64,000 nucleotides of DNA from Qipengyuania sp. ABI-127-1 (GTDB taxonomy: Bacteria > Pseudomonadota > Alphaproteobacteria > Sphingomonadales > Sphingomonadaceae). Below, one piece after another: positions 32,116 to 40,583 of the stretch. Position 1 is the stretch's first letter, and every line of letters begins with the position of its first letter. The notes below the pieces were generated by a model. The model saw nothing but the letters and a program-made list of their open reading frames with translations, was not told the DNA's origin and made no database searches. The DNA lies in assembly GCA_022953095.1 (NCBI GenBank), contig JALJCR010000001.1, positions 806,001 through 870,000 of the forward strand, read 5' to 3'. The position numbers were made by a program, and so were the translations under genes.

Positions 32116-32673
32116 GAAATTTCCCAACGAAACGAGTGCCCATCTTTGTCCTCCATGGGGCACCACCGCCTCTTCTCGAAGTCGTCGCGAGGCCCATGCG
32201 GGATCGGGGATGGACTTCCGGTGTTGTGTCGTCTTCTCGGCCTCGCTTGTGGACCGTGCACTGTCGCGGTGCAGCCAGGCACAGGACGTCCGAAGAACCT
32301 TCTGGTGACAGCCGAGGTTATAGGCGCACCTGCCTTGAACTGTGCGCTCGGACCGATTGGCGATCAGGGTCGCAGCGAGGCGCCGGTCCTGACCGATCGC
32401 ATCGCGAGCGCTGTCAGGTCCACTACAAGCAATCGCTTGTCGTCGCGGCCCTGTTCGATGGCTTGATCGGTTTCTTCAACGTATTGCGTTGGCGCAATCT
32501 GCGCTTGGTGCGACACGCTAGATGCGTTGTGAACCGAGCTTTATGCTGTTCGGCAAAGGACCGACATCGACCAACGCTGTCCCTTGCGGTTTGCACCCTG
32601 GACCGACGCGGTGTTGAGGCCTTCGGGATCCGACGATCCGATGGCTGCGGCGTCGGCCCAGAGTGAAGAGGGC
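32116..32673. other. Region between IS1595 element and cupin gene, no gene supported
   Basis: 558 bp. Open frames exist on the plus strand (e.g. 32136-32666) but their predicted residues are Arg/Cys/Ser-rich with no domain, typical of non-coding frames. No trace of the missing aminotransferase half was recognised. Probably degraded DNA left at the junction of two accessory modules. Confidence 0.5.
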
Positions 32674-33162
32674 TCAGGCCGCGCGCATTTCCGGGATCAT
32701 CTCGACCAGGCCGAGGACTTCGGCCGTCTCCCACTCGCTGGCCGACATCTCTGCGACGGCGCTGAAAAACGGCATTCCCAGATGGAAGCACGTGCCATCT
32801 TCCAACTGGTTGTCCAGATATTGTCCATTGGGCGATTCGAAGACCAGCAGCATCTCGGTGCCGATATCGCTCCAGGGCAGATGGTTGTTGCCCACCGATT
32901 CGAGAACGAGATCGCCCTCGCTATAGCTGCCATCGTCATAGGCCCAGCGACCGGACAGGGTGTAGGCGAGGGCGGTGCAGTGATGCGAATGGCGCGGCAT
33001 TTTGGCGTCGGGCTCGAAGCGAACCGACATGACCACCCGTCCGGTTTCCTGGTCGACATCGTGCATCCGGATACTGACTCCCTCTGCCCCGGGGACCTTG
33101 CCTGTCAGGTCGAGCCAGTCGCCGTCGGCTTTTCTGATGACCTTGATTGCGTTGCTGCTCAT
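32674..33162 (-). CDS. Cupin-domain protein
   Basis: 162 residues from ATG 33162 (AGAGGAG upstream); an ATG at 33207 overlapping the cytochrome stop (ATGA) is an alternative start. Metal-binding cupin motif 1 is visible as PRHSHHCTALAYTLSGRWAY and motif 2 as GDLVLESVGNNHLPW, as in ChrR-like or 2,4'-dihydroxyacetophenone-dioxygenase-like cupins. Could be a metal-dependent dioxygenase or isomerase, or a ligand sensor. Third gene of the amine oxidase-cytochrome operon. Confidence 0.82.
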   Translation of the reverse strand: MSSNAIKVIRKADGDWLDLTGKVPGAEGVSIRMHDVDQETGRVVMSVRFEPDAKMPRHSHHCTALAYTLSGRWAYDDGSYSEGDLVLESVGNNHLPWSDIGTEMLLVFESPNGQYLDNQLEDGTCFHLGMPFFSAVAEMSASEWETAEVLGLVEMIPEMRAA

Positions 33163-33203
33163 TGCATTCTCCTCTTCTTGAACTGGGACTGGTTCGGCGG
33201 TCT

Positions 33204-33839
33204 TCATCGCCGATCGCGTTTCGCCAGGGCATCGGCCGCCTCGCCTATGTCGCTGTCGGCCATGCCTGCGGCGATGGTATTCATTGCTCCTGTGGGGTCC
33301 GCGCGCTCACCGCTTCTGAAAAGCAGAAGCTGCGCCCGGACATATTCCGCACCCTGGCCGGCGAGCCTCGGTGCGGGATTGCCGGGATCGGCCGAGCCTT
33401 CGAGTCCCTCGCCATGGCATGCCGTGCAGGTGGCCAGCGCTTGGGGGACCGACTGCAGTTTCGTCGTGGGTCCATCTTGAGCGGCGAACCAGTGTGATAG
33501 GCTATCGATCTCCGCATCGCTCAAGGAGAGCGAAAGGGGCTGCATGATCGGCGAACTTCGCGATCCGTCAGCGTAGGCGCGGAGCTGTTCGGCGACATAG
33601 TTTTGGGGATGTCCTGCAATCGAGGGGTAGATGTCGGACTTGCTTTTTCCGCCATCGCCGTGGCAGCCGAAGCAGCCTTCGGCGACTTGCAGGATCGGCT
33701 GCCGCTCGATCGCCTGAGCCTCGCTTGCCATGCGCTGCTCGATGGCGTTGGCCGCGAGATAGGTATCGACCAGAGGGTAGGTGAAATAGCCGACACCAAG
33801 GGCAAGGGCTGCTCCGATCAGGATCGTGCGGCGCTTCAT
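33204..33839 (-). CDS. Di-haem cytochrome c (c4-like)
   Basis: 211 residues from ATG 33839 (MKRRTILIGAALALG), ATGA overlap with the amine oxidase stop. N-terminal uncleaved or signal anchor of about 20 hydrophobic residues, then two haem c sites, CFGCH at 56-60 and CTACH at 138-142, each in a domain of about 85 residues, the cytochrome c4 layout. Likely axial Met in SPIMQPLS and DPTGAMNT. Periplasmic; coupled translation with a Tat-exported flavoenzyme suggests it takes that enzyme's electrons to the respiratory chain. Confidence 0.9.
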   Translation of the reverse strand: MKRRTILIGAALALGVGYFTYPLVDTYLAANAIEQRMASEAQAIERQPILQVAEGCFGCHGDGGKSKSDIYPSIAGHPQNYVAEQLRAYADGSRSSPIMQPLSLSLSDAEIDSLSHWFAAQDGPTTKLQSVPQALATCTACHGEGLEGSADPGNPAPRLAGQGAEYVRAQLLLFRSGERADPTGAMNTIAAGMADSDIGEAADALAKRDRR

Positions 33840-35296
33840 GCCTCGGCCCTCAACGCTTGGAGCGTCTCGAGCGCGGCTCTTCTGCCGGAGCGCACGGCGC
33901 CATCCATATAGCCGTTCCAGATGCCTCCGGTCTCGGTGCCCGACCAGCATAGCCGGCCGCAAGGCTCGTTGAGTGCTGGCATCAGGGGGCTGGTCAGGAG
34001 ACCCGGGGGCATGGGCGACACGCAGCTCACGCTCCATTCTTCCTGCCCCCAGTCGTGCAGGTGGAACTCGGTCGGCTCGAGGAACCTGTTATCGTCCATC
34101 GACTCCGCAAAGAGCTCTGTAAGTTGCCGTTTGGCGGTTTCGTGATCCGGACTGACCTCCCCGACGCGAAGGAAGGCGTTGATGACTCCGATCTCCTGCT
34201 GCGGAGGCGAATTGTCGTAGGCCCAGATCAGCGGCCCATCGGCGGAGAGGATCTGGCCGTTATAACCGTTATCGAACCAGAATGGGCGTTTGTACGCCAT
34301 CGCGGACTTGCACATGGGCGCATGCGTCGGCCAGCGATCCTGCAAGGCCCGGCGCGCATCGGGTAGCGCAGGGGCGAATGCAATCTTGCGGCAGAGCGGC
34401 GGCGACAGCGCCATGATGACGCGGCGGGCGCGCAGCAGCCCCTTCGTCGTCTCCACTTCGACGATGTCAGAATTCCAGTTTCTGATTGCTTTGACTGCGG
34501 TGCCGAGATGCACCTTGGCCCCGAGTTCTTTCGCCATCTTGTCGGCCAGAACCTGCGAGCCGCCGACGAACCGCGTCTGCTGCGCGCCGCCCTTCTGCGC
34601 TTCGAGGCGCTGGAAGCCCCCGGCAAAGTTCAGCATCGAGAGATAATAGAGCATCGAGCAATTCCCGATGCCGCTGCCGACCGTCAGCACGGAGGCAATC
34701 TTCATCGTGAGCAGATCGAAGCCGCCGACGTCCTGGCGCGCGAGCCACTGCGCAATACTCATGCGGTCCAGTTCGCGCGCGTTGGGCGCCGTCCACGGCC
34801 GGTTATGCGGCACCTGCGCCGCAAGAGCGTCCAGCCGCTTCATCAAGCCCGCTTCGATTTCGATCGAGCCGTCGGATTCGAAGGCGACCTGATCGGAGCC
34901 CCAGCGGAAGACCATGCGCCCGTCGTAGATGGAATCGAAGGTTTCGATGTCCAGTTCGCGGGCGAGGTCGGCAATGGCCGTCTGGCCGGGTCCGATCCAT
35001 TGCCCGCCGGCCTCGCTGAAATGGCCTCCAGCCAGGTCGTGATTGAGTACGCGGCCGCCGACCCTGTCCCTCGCTTCGAGGACCGCGAAGGAACCGTTCC
35101 CTGCCCGGTCGAGGTCGCGGGCAGCGGTTAGGCCTGCGAGCCCTGCGCCCACGATGATCACGTCGAGAATTTCCGGGCCACCTTGGGCGGCCGCATCGGC
35201 CGCGCCGACGGCGGAGACAGCAACCGCAGCTAGTGCGCCGCTCGTCAGGAGGCTGCGGCGATCGATTGTGGGACCACATGCCGATTGATTGCTCAT
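33836..35296 (-). CDS. Tat-exported flavin monoamine oxidase family protein
   Basis: 486 residues. Twin-arginine signal DRRSLLTSGALAAVAVSAVG; FAD dinucleotide motif VIIVGAGLAGLTAARDLDRAG with EARDRVGGR, then GGHFSEAGGQWIGPGQ; C-terminal WSGTETGGIWNGYMDGAVRSG, the flavin-facing MAO motif. Oxidises an amine or N-heterocycle in the periplasm. A monoamine-oxidase-fold nicotine enzyme, NicA2, is known to use a cytochrome c rather than O2; the overlapping cytochrome gene here suggests the same, by inference. Expressed from a promoter covered by the CGATAATTATCG operator. Confidence 0.9.
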   Translation of the reverse strand: MSNQSACGPTIDRRSLLTSGALAAVAVSAVGAADAAAQGGPEILDVIIVGAGLAGLTAARDLDRAGNGSFAVLEARDRVGGRVLNHDLAGGHFSEAGGQWIGPGQTAIADLARELDIETFDSIYDGRMVFRWGSDQVAFESDGSIEIEAGLMKRLDALAAQVPHNRPWTAPNARELDRMSIAQWLARQDVGGFDLLTMKIASVLTVGSGIGNCSMLYYLSMLNFAGGFQRLEAQKGGAQQTRFVGGSQVLADKMAKELGAKVHLGTAVKAIRNWNSDIVEVETTKGLLRARRVIMALSPPLCRKIAFAPALPDARRALQDRWPTHAPMCKSAMAYKRPFWFDNGYNGQILSADGPLIWAYDNSPPQQEIGVINAFLRVGEVSPDHETAKRQLTELFAESMDDNRFLEPTEFHLHDWGQEEWSVSCVSPMPPGLLTSPLMPALNEPCGRLCWSGTETGGIWNGYMDGAVRSGRRAALETLQALRAEA

Positions 35297-35311
35297 ACCT
35301 TCCCCAAAACA

Positions 35312-35323
35312 CGATAATTATCG
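35312..35323. promoter_or_regulatory. TetR-module operator 1 (CGATAATTATCG)
   Basis: Perfect 12-bp palindrome 16 bases upstream of the amine oxidase start codon. On the minus strand a plausible promoter TTGACG-N17-TATCTC lies just upstream, placing the palindrome near the transcription start. Same consensus CGATA-NN-TATCG as sites at 40486 and 45852. A partial site, CGATAAATAATC, at 35417-35428 faces the divergent membrane-protein gene. Confidence 0.65.
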
Positions 35324-35491
35324 AATCGAGAGATAGCTGGGAAGAGATATCTCGTCAATCATCTCCCATTTTGACAAAAATGACGCAAACAACCAACTTG
35401 ATAAACAGATATAAATCGATAAATAATCTCCGAGCAGACCGTGGCTTATGGTCCGGCGGAGCATCGCAAAAAAGAGAAAGGATGTGGTGGT

Positions 35492-36175
35492 ATGACTGAT
35501 CGATCGGGGCTTGTGCTTGCGAAAATGGCGGCGCTCCTGGCCGCCGTCCTGTGCCTGTCCGTTTATCCGCTGCTGTTGACAGCCGTCGATTTCGATGCGG
35601 CTTTGCTGGAGCAGCCTGCGGCGATGATCGAGCTCGACCGGGCTGCGATACTCTGGCTCGAGAGGGCCATGCTGGCCGATATGCTGGGCTTCTATCTTTT
35701 GCAGATTCCGATTGCGATCTTCCTTCACCTGCGGCTGCGCGCCAATCCGGTGATGAATTACGCGACTGTGTTCGGGGTCGGATATTGCCTCATCGGCGCG
35801 ATCGGTGCAGCCGCTCTCTCGGTCGCCTGGCCCACGCTCTCGGTACTCTATCAATCGGCGCCGGACGAAGCCGCCCGCATTGCTCTGCGCGACAGCTTTA
35901 CAATGATCTCCGCTGTCGTGAATCTGGGTCTCTGGGGGCGCGCCGAATTCCTGCTGGGCGCGCTCTGGTGGATTTGTATCGGGTTCGCGGCTGACGGAAC
36001 GATGCGCGCATTTCGCATGGTTTCATGGGTACTGGGCGTCGCGACGGCTTTAGCCTGGCTGGGCAACCTCCTCTCGACGCCCTTGCTCGCGGAGCCCGCA
36101 CTGATGGCCTATATGGGTCTCGTGCCGGTCTGGCTCATCACCATGGTTGTCAGTGTTCGCTCGCCCAATGCGTGA
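35492..36175 (+). CDS. Six-to-seven-helix membrane protein, DUF4386-like
   Basis: 227 residues from ATG 35492 (AAAGGAT upstream). Hydrophobic segments near 10-30, 60-80, 95-115, 135-165, 180-200 and 205-222. Layout and motifs (LYQSAPDEAARIALRDSF between helices) resemble the DUF4386 group of integral membrane proteins; assignment is tentative. Divergent from the amine oxidase operon across a 195-bp region with the TetR-type operator, so it may be co-regulated. Function unknown. Confidence 0.65.
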   Translation: MTDRSGLVLAKMAALLAAVLCLSVYPLLLTAVDFDAALLEQPAAMIELDRAAILWLERAMLADMLGFYLLQIPIAIFLHLRLRANPVMNYATVFGVGYCLIGAIGAAALSVAWPTLSVLYQSAPDEAARIALRDSFTMISAVVNLGLWGRAEFLLGALWWICIGFAADGTMRAFRMVSWVLGVATALAWLGNLLSTPLLAEPALMAYMGLVPVWLITMVVSVRSPNA

Positions 36176-36242
36176 TTCCCGCTCCAGTTGGCCGGGCTCG
36201 GTGCGACTACGAACAGCCCGCGTTCCAATCTCGAAGCATGAT

Positions 36243-37103
36243 CTATTTGGCTTCGAGGTTCACGAAGCGAGCCGAACGGATCCTGGCCTTGAAGAAGGGA
36301 AAATACGCGTCCGTTCCGAAGTGGTTGCCGCCCTCGACGCGTGTCGGGATCCGATAACCGCCGAAATCGCGGAAGCCGGACAGGGACCCTCCGAACGGTT
36401 GGAAACGGTAAGTTTCCTCGGGGTTGGCCGAACTCCAGCGCTGAATCGTTACGGCGGTGGGTCGGCCATCGGCCGCGATGGCGATCTCGACGGCTTGCTC
36501 GAAACCTCCGTTCGACACGATGGCCCGAGCGGTTTTAGGTCCTGCCTCCTCCCAGCGCACGCGGTCACCGGGCAACAGGCTTGCCGGTGCCCAGAACGCG
36601 GCTTCGGCCACCATTCGGCCGAACGCCGAACGCAGATGGTCGCTATCGTCCGAAACCCGCACTACCGGGAAGAGGCCCATGAACCAGAAACGAGTCCAGG
36701 AACGGCTGGATACCAGACCGTCGGAGCCTCCGATCGCGCCGGCATCGAGCCTCCAGACGAAGCCGCGCGGCGGGGCGAGAATCTGGCGCGCCCGGAAATC
36801 GCGATAACCCGGATTGCGCTTGTCGCCGAGCCCGAGCTTCCCCTCCATCTCGAGCATGACAATGGACGAAAGCGGCGTGCCGGGCGTAATCGTGTAGTCG
36901 AAATAGCGCCTCGCCGCTTCCGGCAGGTCTTGCACCATCGCCCTGTCGAACCGTTCGGGGTTGGGTTTATCCGCTGCGGCAAGCTTGCCCCACACCGCCC
37001 TTTCGATGCGTGCGTCGTTCCGGCGCCAGAAAGCCAGCGATGCCAAACTCACGGCGACCATCACTGCAAGCACAATCAGGATTTTCGACATGGTCTGACT
37101 CAT
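36243..37103 (-). CDS. DUF6544-like exported/anchored protein
   Basis: 286 residues from ATG 37103 (ATG 37091 also possible). One N-terminal membrane segment (ILIVLAVMVAVSLASLAFW). Then RFDRAMVQDLPEAARRYFDYTITPGTPL, in pieces, the opening pattern of DUF6544 proteins, followed by a lipid-binding-like beta region (MEGKLGLGDKRNPGYRDFRA, WTRFWFMGLFPVVRVSDDSD). Role unknown; relatives are often next to oxidoreductase or lipid genes. Convergent with the preceding membrane-protein gene. Confidence 0.7.
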   Translation of the reverse strand: MSQTMSKILIVLAVMVAVSLASLAFWRRNDARIERAVWGKLAAADKPNPERFDRAMVQDLPEAARRYFDYTITPGTPLSSIVMLEMEGKLGLGDKRNPGYRDFRARQILAPPRGFVWRLDAGAIGGSDGLVSSRSWTRFWFMGLFPVVRVSDDSDHLRSAFGRMVAEAAFWAPASLLPGDRVRWEEAGPKTARAIVSNGGFEQAVEIAIAADGRPTAVTIQRWSSANPEETYRFQPFGGSLSGFRDFGGYRIPTRVEGGNHFGTDAYFPFFKARIRSARFVNLEAK

Positions 37104-37333
37104 CGGGGTTCGAGTGGGACGCCGGGCCGATGTTGGAATGTACCGGTCTCCGATACAATGCGATACGGCTCGAAATCGCGTTACGAACAGCCGGTTTGCT
37201 CGTCCAGTAACAGTTCCGCGCGGCGCCGCGCACAGTGTTCGGCTTCAACCTTGCGCACCGGAGGTAACCCACCGACAGCGTACCCGCGCGCGGCGTCCGA
37301 CGCGGGTCGGACACAGGCGGTCTGGAGTCTGCG

Positions 37334-38305
37334 ATGAGAGCTATTCATCACGCGGCGGATCGTCTCAATGGCTGGCTGGTAGCTCGTCGCCAGCAAGCTC
37401 CGATCGCATCCGATCTGGCGGATCTGGACGAGCTTTCCACGCTGGCGGAGCGAGACCCGCGCGCCTTGCTCCGCCCGGTCGAGCCGGCGGCGATCGCGTT
37501 CGATCCTGAGGAGGGCGTACGGAGCAAGGTCGAAACCTTCGCCTTCCCCTCACCAGCTCCCTCCGGCGACAGTGCCAATGACCGCGTGCATGGCGAGCGC
37601 TGGCTTGCTGCGGATCGGCCATCGAAGTCGGCCATCGTCATGCTGCATGGTGGCTTTGCGCCGAGCTGGTTGGCCGAGCGTCTCATGGCCCATCCCTTCT
37701 TGGCCAAAGGAATCGACGTCTTCGTCATCGCGTTACCCTGGCATATGGACCGGGCACCAAGCTCGTCCGGCTATAGCGGGCAGTATCTTCTCAGTGGCGA
37801 TGTCCCGCGCCTCGTTCGCGGCTTCTCCCAGGGGGCACACGATGCAGCAGCACTGGTGCTTGCCTTGCGGCAGCAGGGCTATCGACGAGTATTCGTCAGC
37901 GGAATCAGTCTGGGTGGCAACATTGCAGCGCAGACCGCCTCGCTTGCTGTGCTCGACGGGGTGTTTTTGCTGATCCCCGCCATCGATCCATTCCAAACCA
38001 TTTTCCGGTCGCCCATCGGCGCGGGAATGGCGCGCGCTGCCAGCAATGCGGGTTTCGACGACAGAGAGATCGAACGAGCCATGCGGCTGGTTACTCCGCA
38101 TTTTGCCGGTCTACCGAAAAGCGATCCCGATGCGTTTCGAGTCGTTCACGGCACCTATGATCTGTTTTGTTCCGCAGAAGCGATCGAAGAATTCGTCCAG
38201 GCCTGGAGCATCACCCAGGTGCAGAGTTTGAAGGTGGGGCACCGCACCTTCGCTATCAACTTTCGCCAGACCGCAAGATTGCTTGCACACGATGCAGGGG
38301 CCTAG
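37334..38305 (+). CDS. Alpha/beta hydrolase, Abhydrolase_18-like (1)
   Basis: 323 residues, ATG with GGAG nine bases upstream. HGGFAPSWLAERLMAHPFL oxyanion region, nucleophile elbow GISLGG (Ser in VSGISLGGNIA) at about 195, acidic residue likely in HGTYDLFCSAE and His in VGHRTFAINF. No signal peptide. Resembles the DUF2048/Abhydrolase_18 type rather than classical esterases. Substrate unknown. Followed 22 bp later by a second hydrolase of similar architecture, suggesting two sequential or alternative ester/amide/lactone cleavages in the module. Confidence 0.8.
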   Translation: MRAIHHAADRLNGWLVARRQQAPIASDLADLDELSTLAERDPRALLRPVEPAAIAFDPEEGVRSKVETFAFPSPAPSGDSANDRVHGERWLAADRPSKSAIVMLHGGFAPSWLAERLMAHPFLAKGIDVFVIALPWHMDRAPSSSGYSGQYLLSGDVPRLVRGFSQGAHDAAALVLALRQQGYRRVFVSGISLGGNIAAQTASLAVLDGVFLLIPAIDPFQTIFRSPIGAGMARAASNAGFDDREIERAMRLVTPHFAGLPKSDPDAFRVVHGTYDLFCSAEAIEEFVQAWSITQVQSLKVGHRTFAINFRQTARLLAHDAGA

Positions 38306-38327
38306 CGTCCGACAGAAAGCCCTATTC

Positions 38328-39731
38328 ATGACCAGAACCACCCTTAAGCCTTCAACGATGCATCGTATCCTCGCCAGTCCCTTGGGCCGGCCACTCGCCA
38401 GTGGGGTCTTCAACGATCTCAAACTGGCGATGCTGCCGCGCGAATTCCGCATGGCGCGGGCACGGGCCGTGGCCTTTCAGCATGACGAGCCAGAGGCTTT
38501 TCTTGCTGCATTGGGCGCCGACCAGGACGCGAAACGCAAATTGGTCGCGCCTGCGGCAAGGGCGCTCACCGAGCTTGCTCTTCGGCGCAAGGCGCTGCGT
38601 CCCGTCGACGAGACATGGGAGCGAGCGTTGTGGGGAAACCTGTCCGTCGACGCATCGGACCTCGTCGCGCTCGAGGAGGAGCGGCGCTCGCTGTCGGAAC
38701 GGGCGATCAAGCCCGGCATGCTGTTTCGCTTCCTTTGGAACGAATCCAGCATCGCGCCGACCGGCTTCTCCGTGCCGACACCAGTGCTCGCTCTGCAGCG
38801 TTCCGCGGATTGGCTTGCCAATCCGGCGAAACTCTATGCCGCTCCTGCCGATCCGGGCGAAATCACGCGGTCGAACGCCCTCCCGGGACCGGTCGGCGAG
38901 GAATACCTTCTTCGGTTTCGCTCGCCATCGGCATTCACGAACGGCGATGTCGTAACCGCGCGTGTCTATGACCCGGCGCCCGGCAAGGCAGATGTTCCCA
39001 GCTTCATATTCGGTAGCGGCTTGGGAATGTCATACGACCTCATCCGCTACTGGCCGGAAGAAGACTACATGGCCCGGCGGCTGGCCGCGCGGGGCATCCG
39101 GACGTTCCTGCCGGAATCGCCCTGGCACGGGCGGCGCGAACGGCCCGGATGCTATAGCGGGGAGCCTTATCTGGCCCGCGCGCCGGTTTCGATCTTCGAA
39201 TTGTTTTCTGCGCAGTGCCAGGAGGCGGCAATCCTCGTGGCGTGGGCGCGCGAAAACGGATCGCGCAAAGTGGGTGTGGGCGGCGTCAGCCTGGGAGGCC
39301 TGGTGACGCAGCAGATCGTCGGCCATTGCGGGGCCTGGCCGGAAGCCATGCGTCCGGACATGGCTTTTGTCGGCGCCGGTTCCGGCCATGTCGATCAGGT
39401 CGTTGCCTTGGGGCATCTTTCGAAACTTCTCGGGCTGACCGACGCAGTCCGGCAGGCTGGCTGGACCGACCAATTGCTTGCGGAGCTGCGCCCGCTGCTC
39501 GACCCTCCCGATACACCATCCATCGATCCGGAGGCTATTCTGGCCTGCCTGGGCACGCGCGATAGCTCCACGCCTTTTCACCTTGCCAGCGATTTGCTCG
39601 ATCGATGGCGGGTGCCGGAGGACAACCGCATCATTCGGGACGAGGATCACATGGCGCTCTACACCTTCCTCATCCGCAAACCCGACGTTGCGGATCGGAT
39701 CGCCGCGCGCCTTTTGTCAGATGCTGTGTGA
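38328..39731 (+). CDS. Alpha/beta hydrolase, Abhydrolase_18-like (2)
   Basis: 467 residues from ATG 38328. A helical N-terminal 140 residues precedes the hydrolase core: FIFGSGLGMSYDLIRYWPEEDY, GIRTFLPESPWHGRRERPGCYSG, in pieces, nucleophile elbow GVSLGG, acid in LGTRDSSTPF and His in RDEDHMALYTF. Longer than hydrolase 1 but with the same elbow and lid-like insert, so the two are likely paralogues by old duplication. Downstream gene of the pair; convergent with tetR. Confidence 0.8.
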   Translation: MTRTTLKPSTMHRILASPLGRPLASGVFNDLKLAMLPREFRMARARAVAFQHDEPEAFLAALGADQDAKRKLVAPAARALTELALRRKALRPVDETWERALWGNLSVDASDLVALEEERRSLSERAIKPGMLFRFLWNESSIAPTGFSVPTPVLALQRSADWLANPAKLYAAPADPGEITRSNALPGPVGEEYLLRFRSPSAFTNGDVVTARVYDPAPGKADVPSFIFGSGLGMSYDLIRYWPEEDYMARRLAARGIRTFLPESPWHGRRERPGCYSGEPYLARAPVSIFELFSAQCQEAAILVAWARENGSRKVGVGGVSLGGLVTQQIVGHCGAWPEAMRPDMAFVGAGSGHVDQVVALGHLSKLLGLTDAVRQAGWTDQLLAELRPLLDPPDTPSIDPEAILACLGTRDSSTPFHLASDLLDRWRVPEDNRIIRDEDHMALYTFLIRKPDVADRIAARLLSDAV

Positions 39732-39738
39732 CCAGATT

Positions 39739-40440
39739 TTAGGTATCGCTGGCCGCTTGCGGTTGAGCCTGATCTCTTAATGGCGCGTATTCCGGCAGGA
39801 AAGTGCGGGTATAGGCTTCACGGGCGCGGCGCGCCTGCTCGTCCAGCTCGGTCGTTATGTAGCCATGCCGATGGACGGAGAGCGTCCAGATCGCATCGTT
39901 GACGACCAACATCTCCGTAAGCCGGTCGACGAGGTTGGGAATTTCCGGGATGGCGAAGAGCTTGGTGAGTTCGAGAGCCGACAATTCGGCGAGCTGTCTG
40001 TCGACCTCGAGATCGCGCGCGCGGATGGTCGCGGACAGGCCCGAGCCCAAGAGCAGGCGCCTGGCAGCTTTTCGTTTGTTGAATTTGTCTCGCGCTTCGG
40101 AGAAGCGGAAAGCGTGCAATTCCTGCCAGCTCGCAATTCCGGCTGGAGGATCGCTGTCCATGTCGCGCACGAACTCGCGATAATAGCGCTCGGCCAGGGC
40201 GACGAAGACGAGGCTCGCATCGGGAAAGAAGTGGTAGATCGACGCTGGTGGCACCCCCGAGGATTCGGCGAGAGTGTATACGCTGATATCGTCCGGCTCC
40301 TTGTCTTCGAGAAGCGCGGCCGCCGCATCGAGAATGGCGTCGAAACGCTTGCGGCTGCGCTCCTGTCGCGGTTCGCGATAGCCCGATGACGATGCTGCTC
40401 CCAAGGCCTTCACTCCGATCGATAATTCGATGGCGATCAT
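39739..40440 (-). CDS. TetR family transcriptional regulator of module B
   Basis: 233 residues from ATG 40440; an in-frame TTG at 40467 is the alternative. N-terminal TetR HTH: ERSRKRFDAILDAAAALLED, then YTLAESSGVPPASIYHFFPD, followed by the helical ligand domain. Divergent from the TonB receptor with palindromes of the CGATA-NN-TATCG type in between and in front of two other transcription units, so I infer that it autoregulates and represses the whole catabolic module until its substrate arrives. Confidence 0.88.
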   Translation of the reverse strand: MIAIELSIGVKALGAASSSGYREPRQERSRKRFDAILDAAAALLEDKEPDDISVYTLAESSGVPPASIYHFFPDASLVFVALAERYYREFVRDMDSDPPAGIASWQELHAFRFSEARDKFNKRKAARRLLLGSGLSATIRARDLEVDRQLAELSALELTKLFAIPEIPNLVDRLTEMLVVNDAIWTLSVHRHGYITTELDEQARRAREAYTRTFLPEYAPLRDQAQPQAASDT

Positions 40441-40485
40441 AACGCGCGCATCGGCGCGCTCAATCAAAAAACCCGATAAAAATAC

Positions 40486-40497
40486 CGATAAATATCC
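40486..40497. promoter_or_regulatory. TetR-module operator 2 (CGATAAATATCC)
   Basis: Matches CGATA-NN-TATCG at 11 of 12 positions, between tetR and the TonB receptor gene. A looser neighbour, CGATAAAAATACCG, lies at 40474-40487. A TTGACA at 40507-40512 is a possible -35 box for the receptor. Confidence 0.55.
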
Positions 40498-40547
40498 ATT
40501 TTAAGCTTGACATAGGCACTGCTCTTGCGGAATTGCCCGCTCAAACA

Positions 40548-40559
40548 CGATATGAATCG
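40548..40559. promoter_or_regulatory. TetR-module operator 3 (CGATATGAATCG)
   Basis: Inverted repeat ACGAT-ATGA-ATCGT (40547-40560), close to the module consensus, 24 bases upstream of the receptor start codon and past the possible promoter. Weaker match than operators 1 and 4. Confidence 0.4.
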
Positions 40560-40583
40560 TTTTGATCGTTCGCGAGGGGATTT

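Noticed and set aside
35344..35353. GAGATATCTC palindrome near the amine oxidase promoter as another TetR operator
   Set aside because: It does not match the CGATA-NN-TATCG consensus and overlaps a likely -10 box, where short palindromes arise easily.
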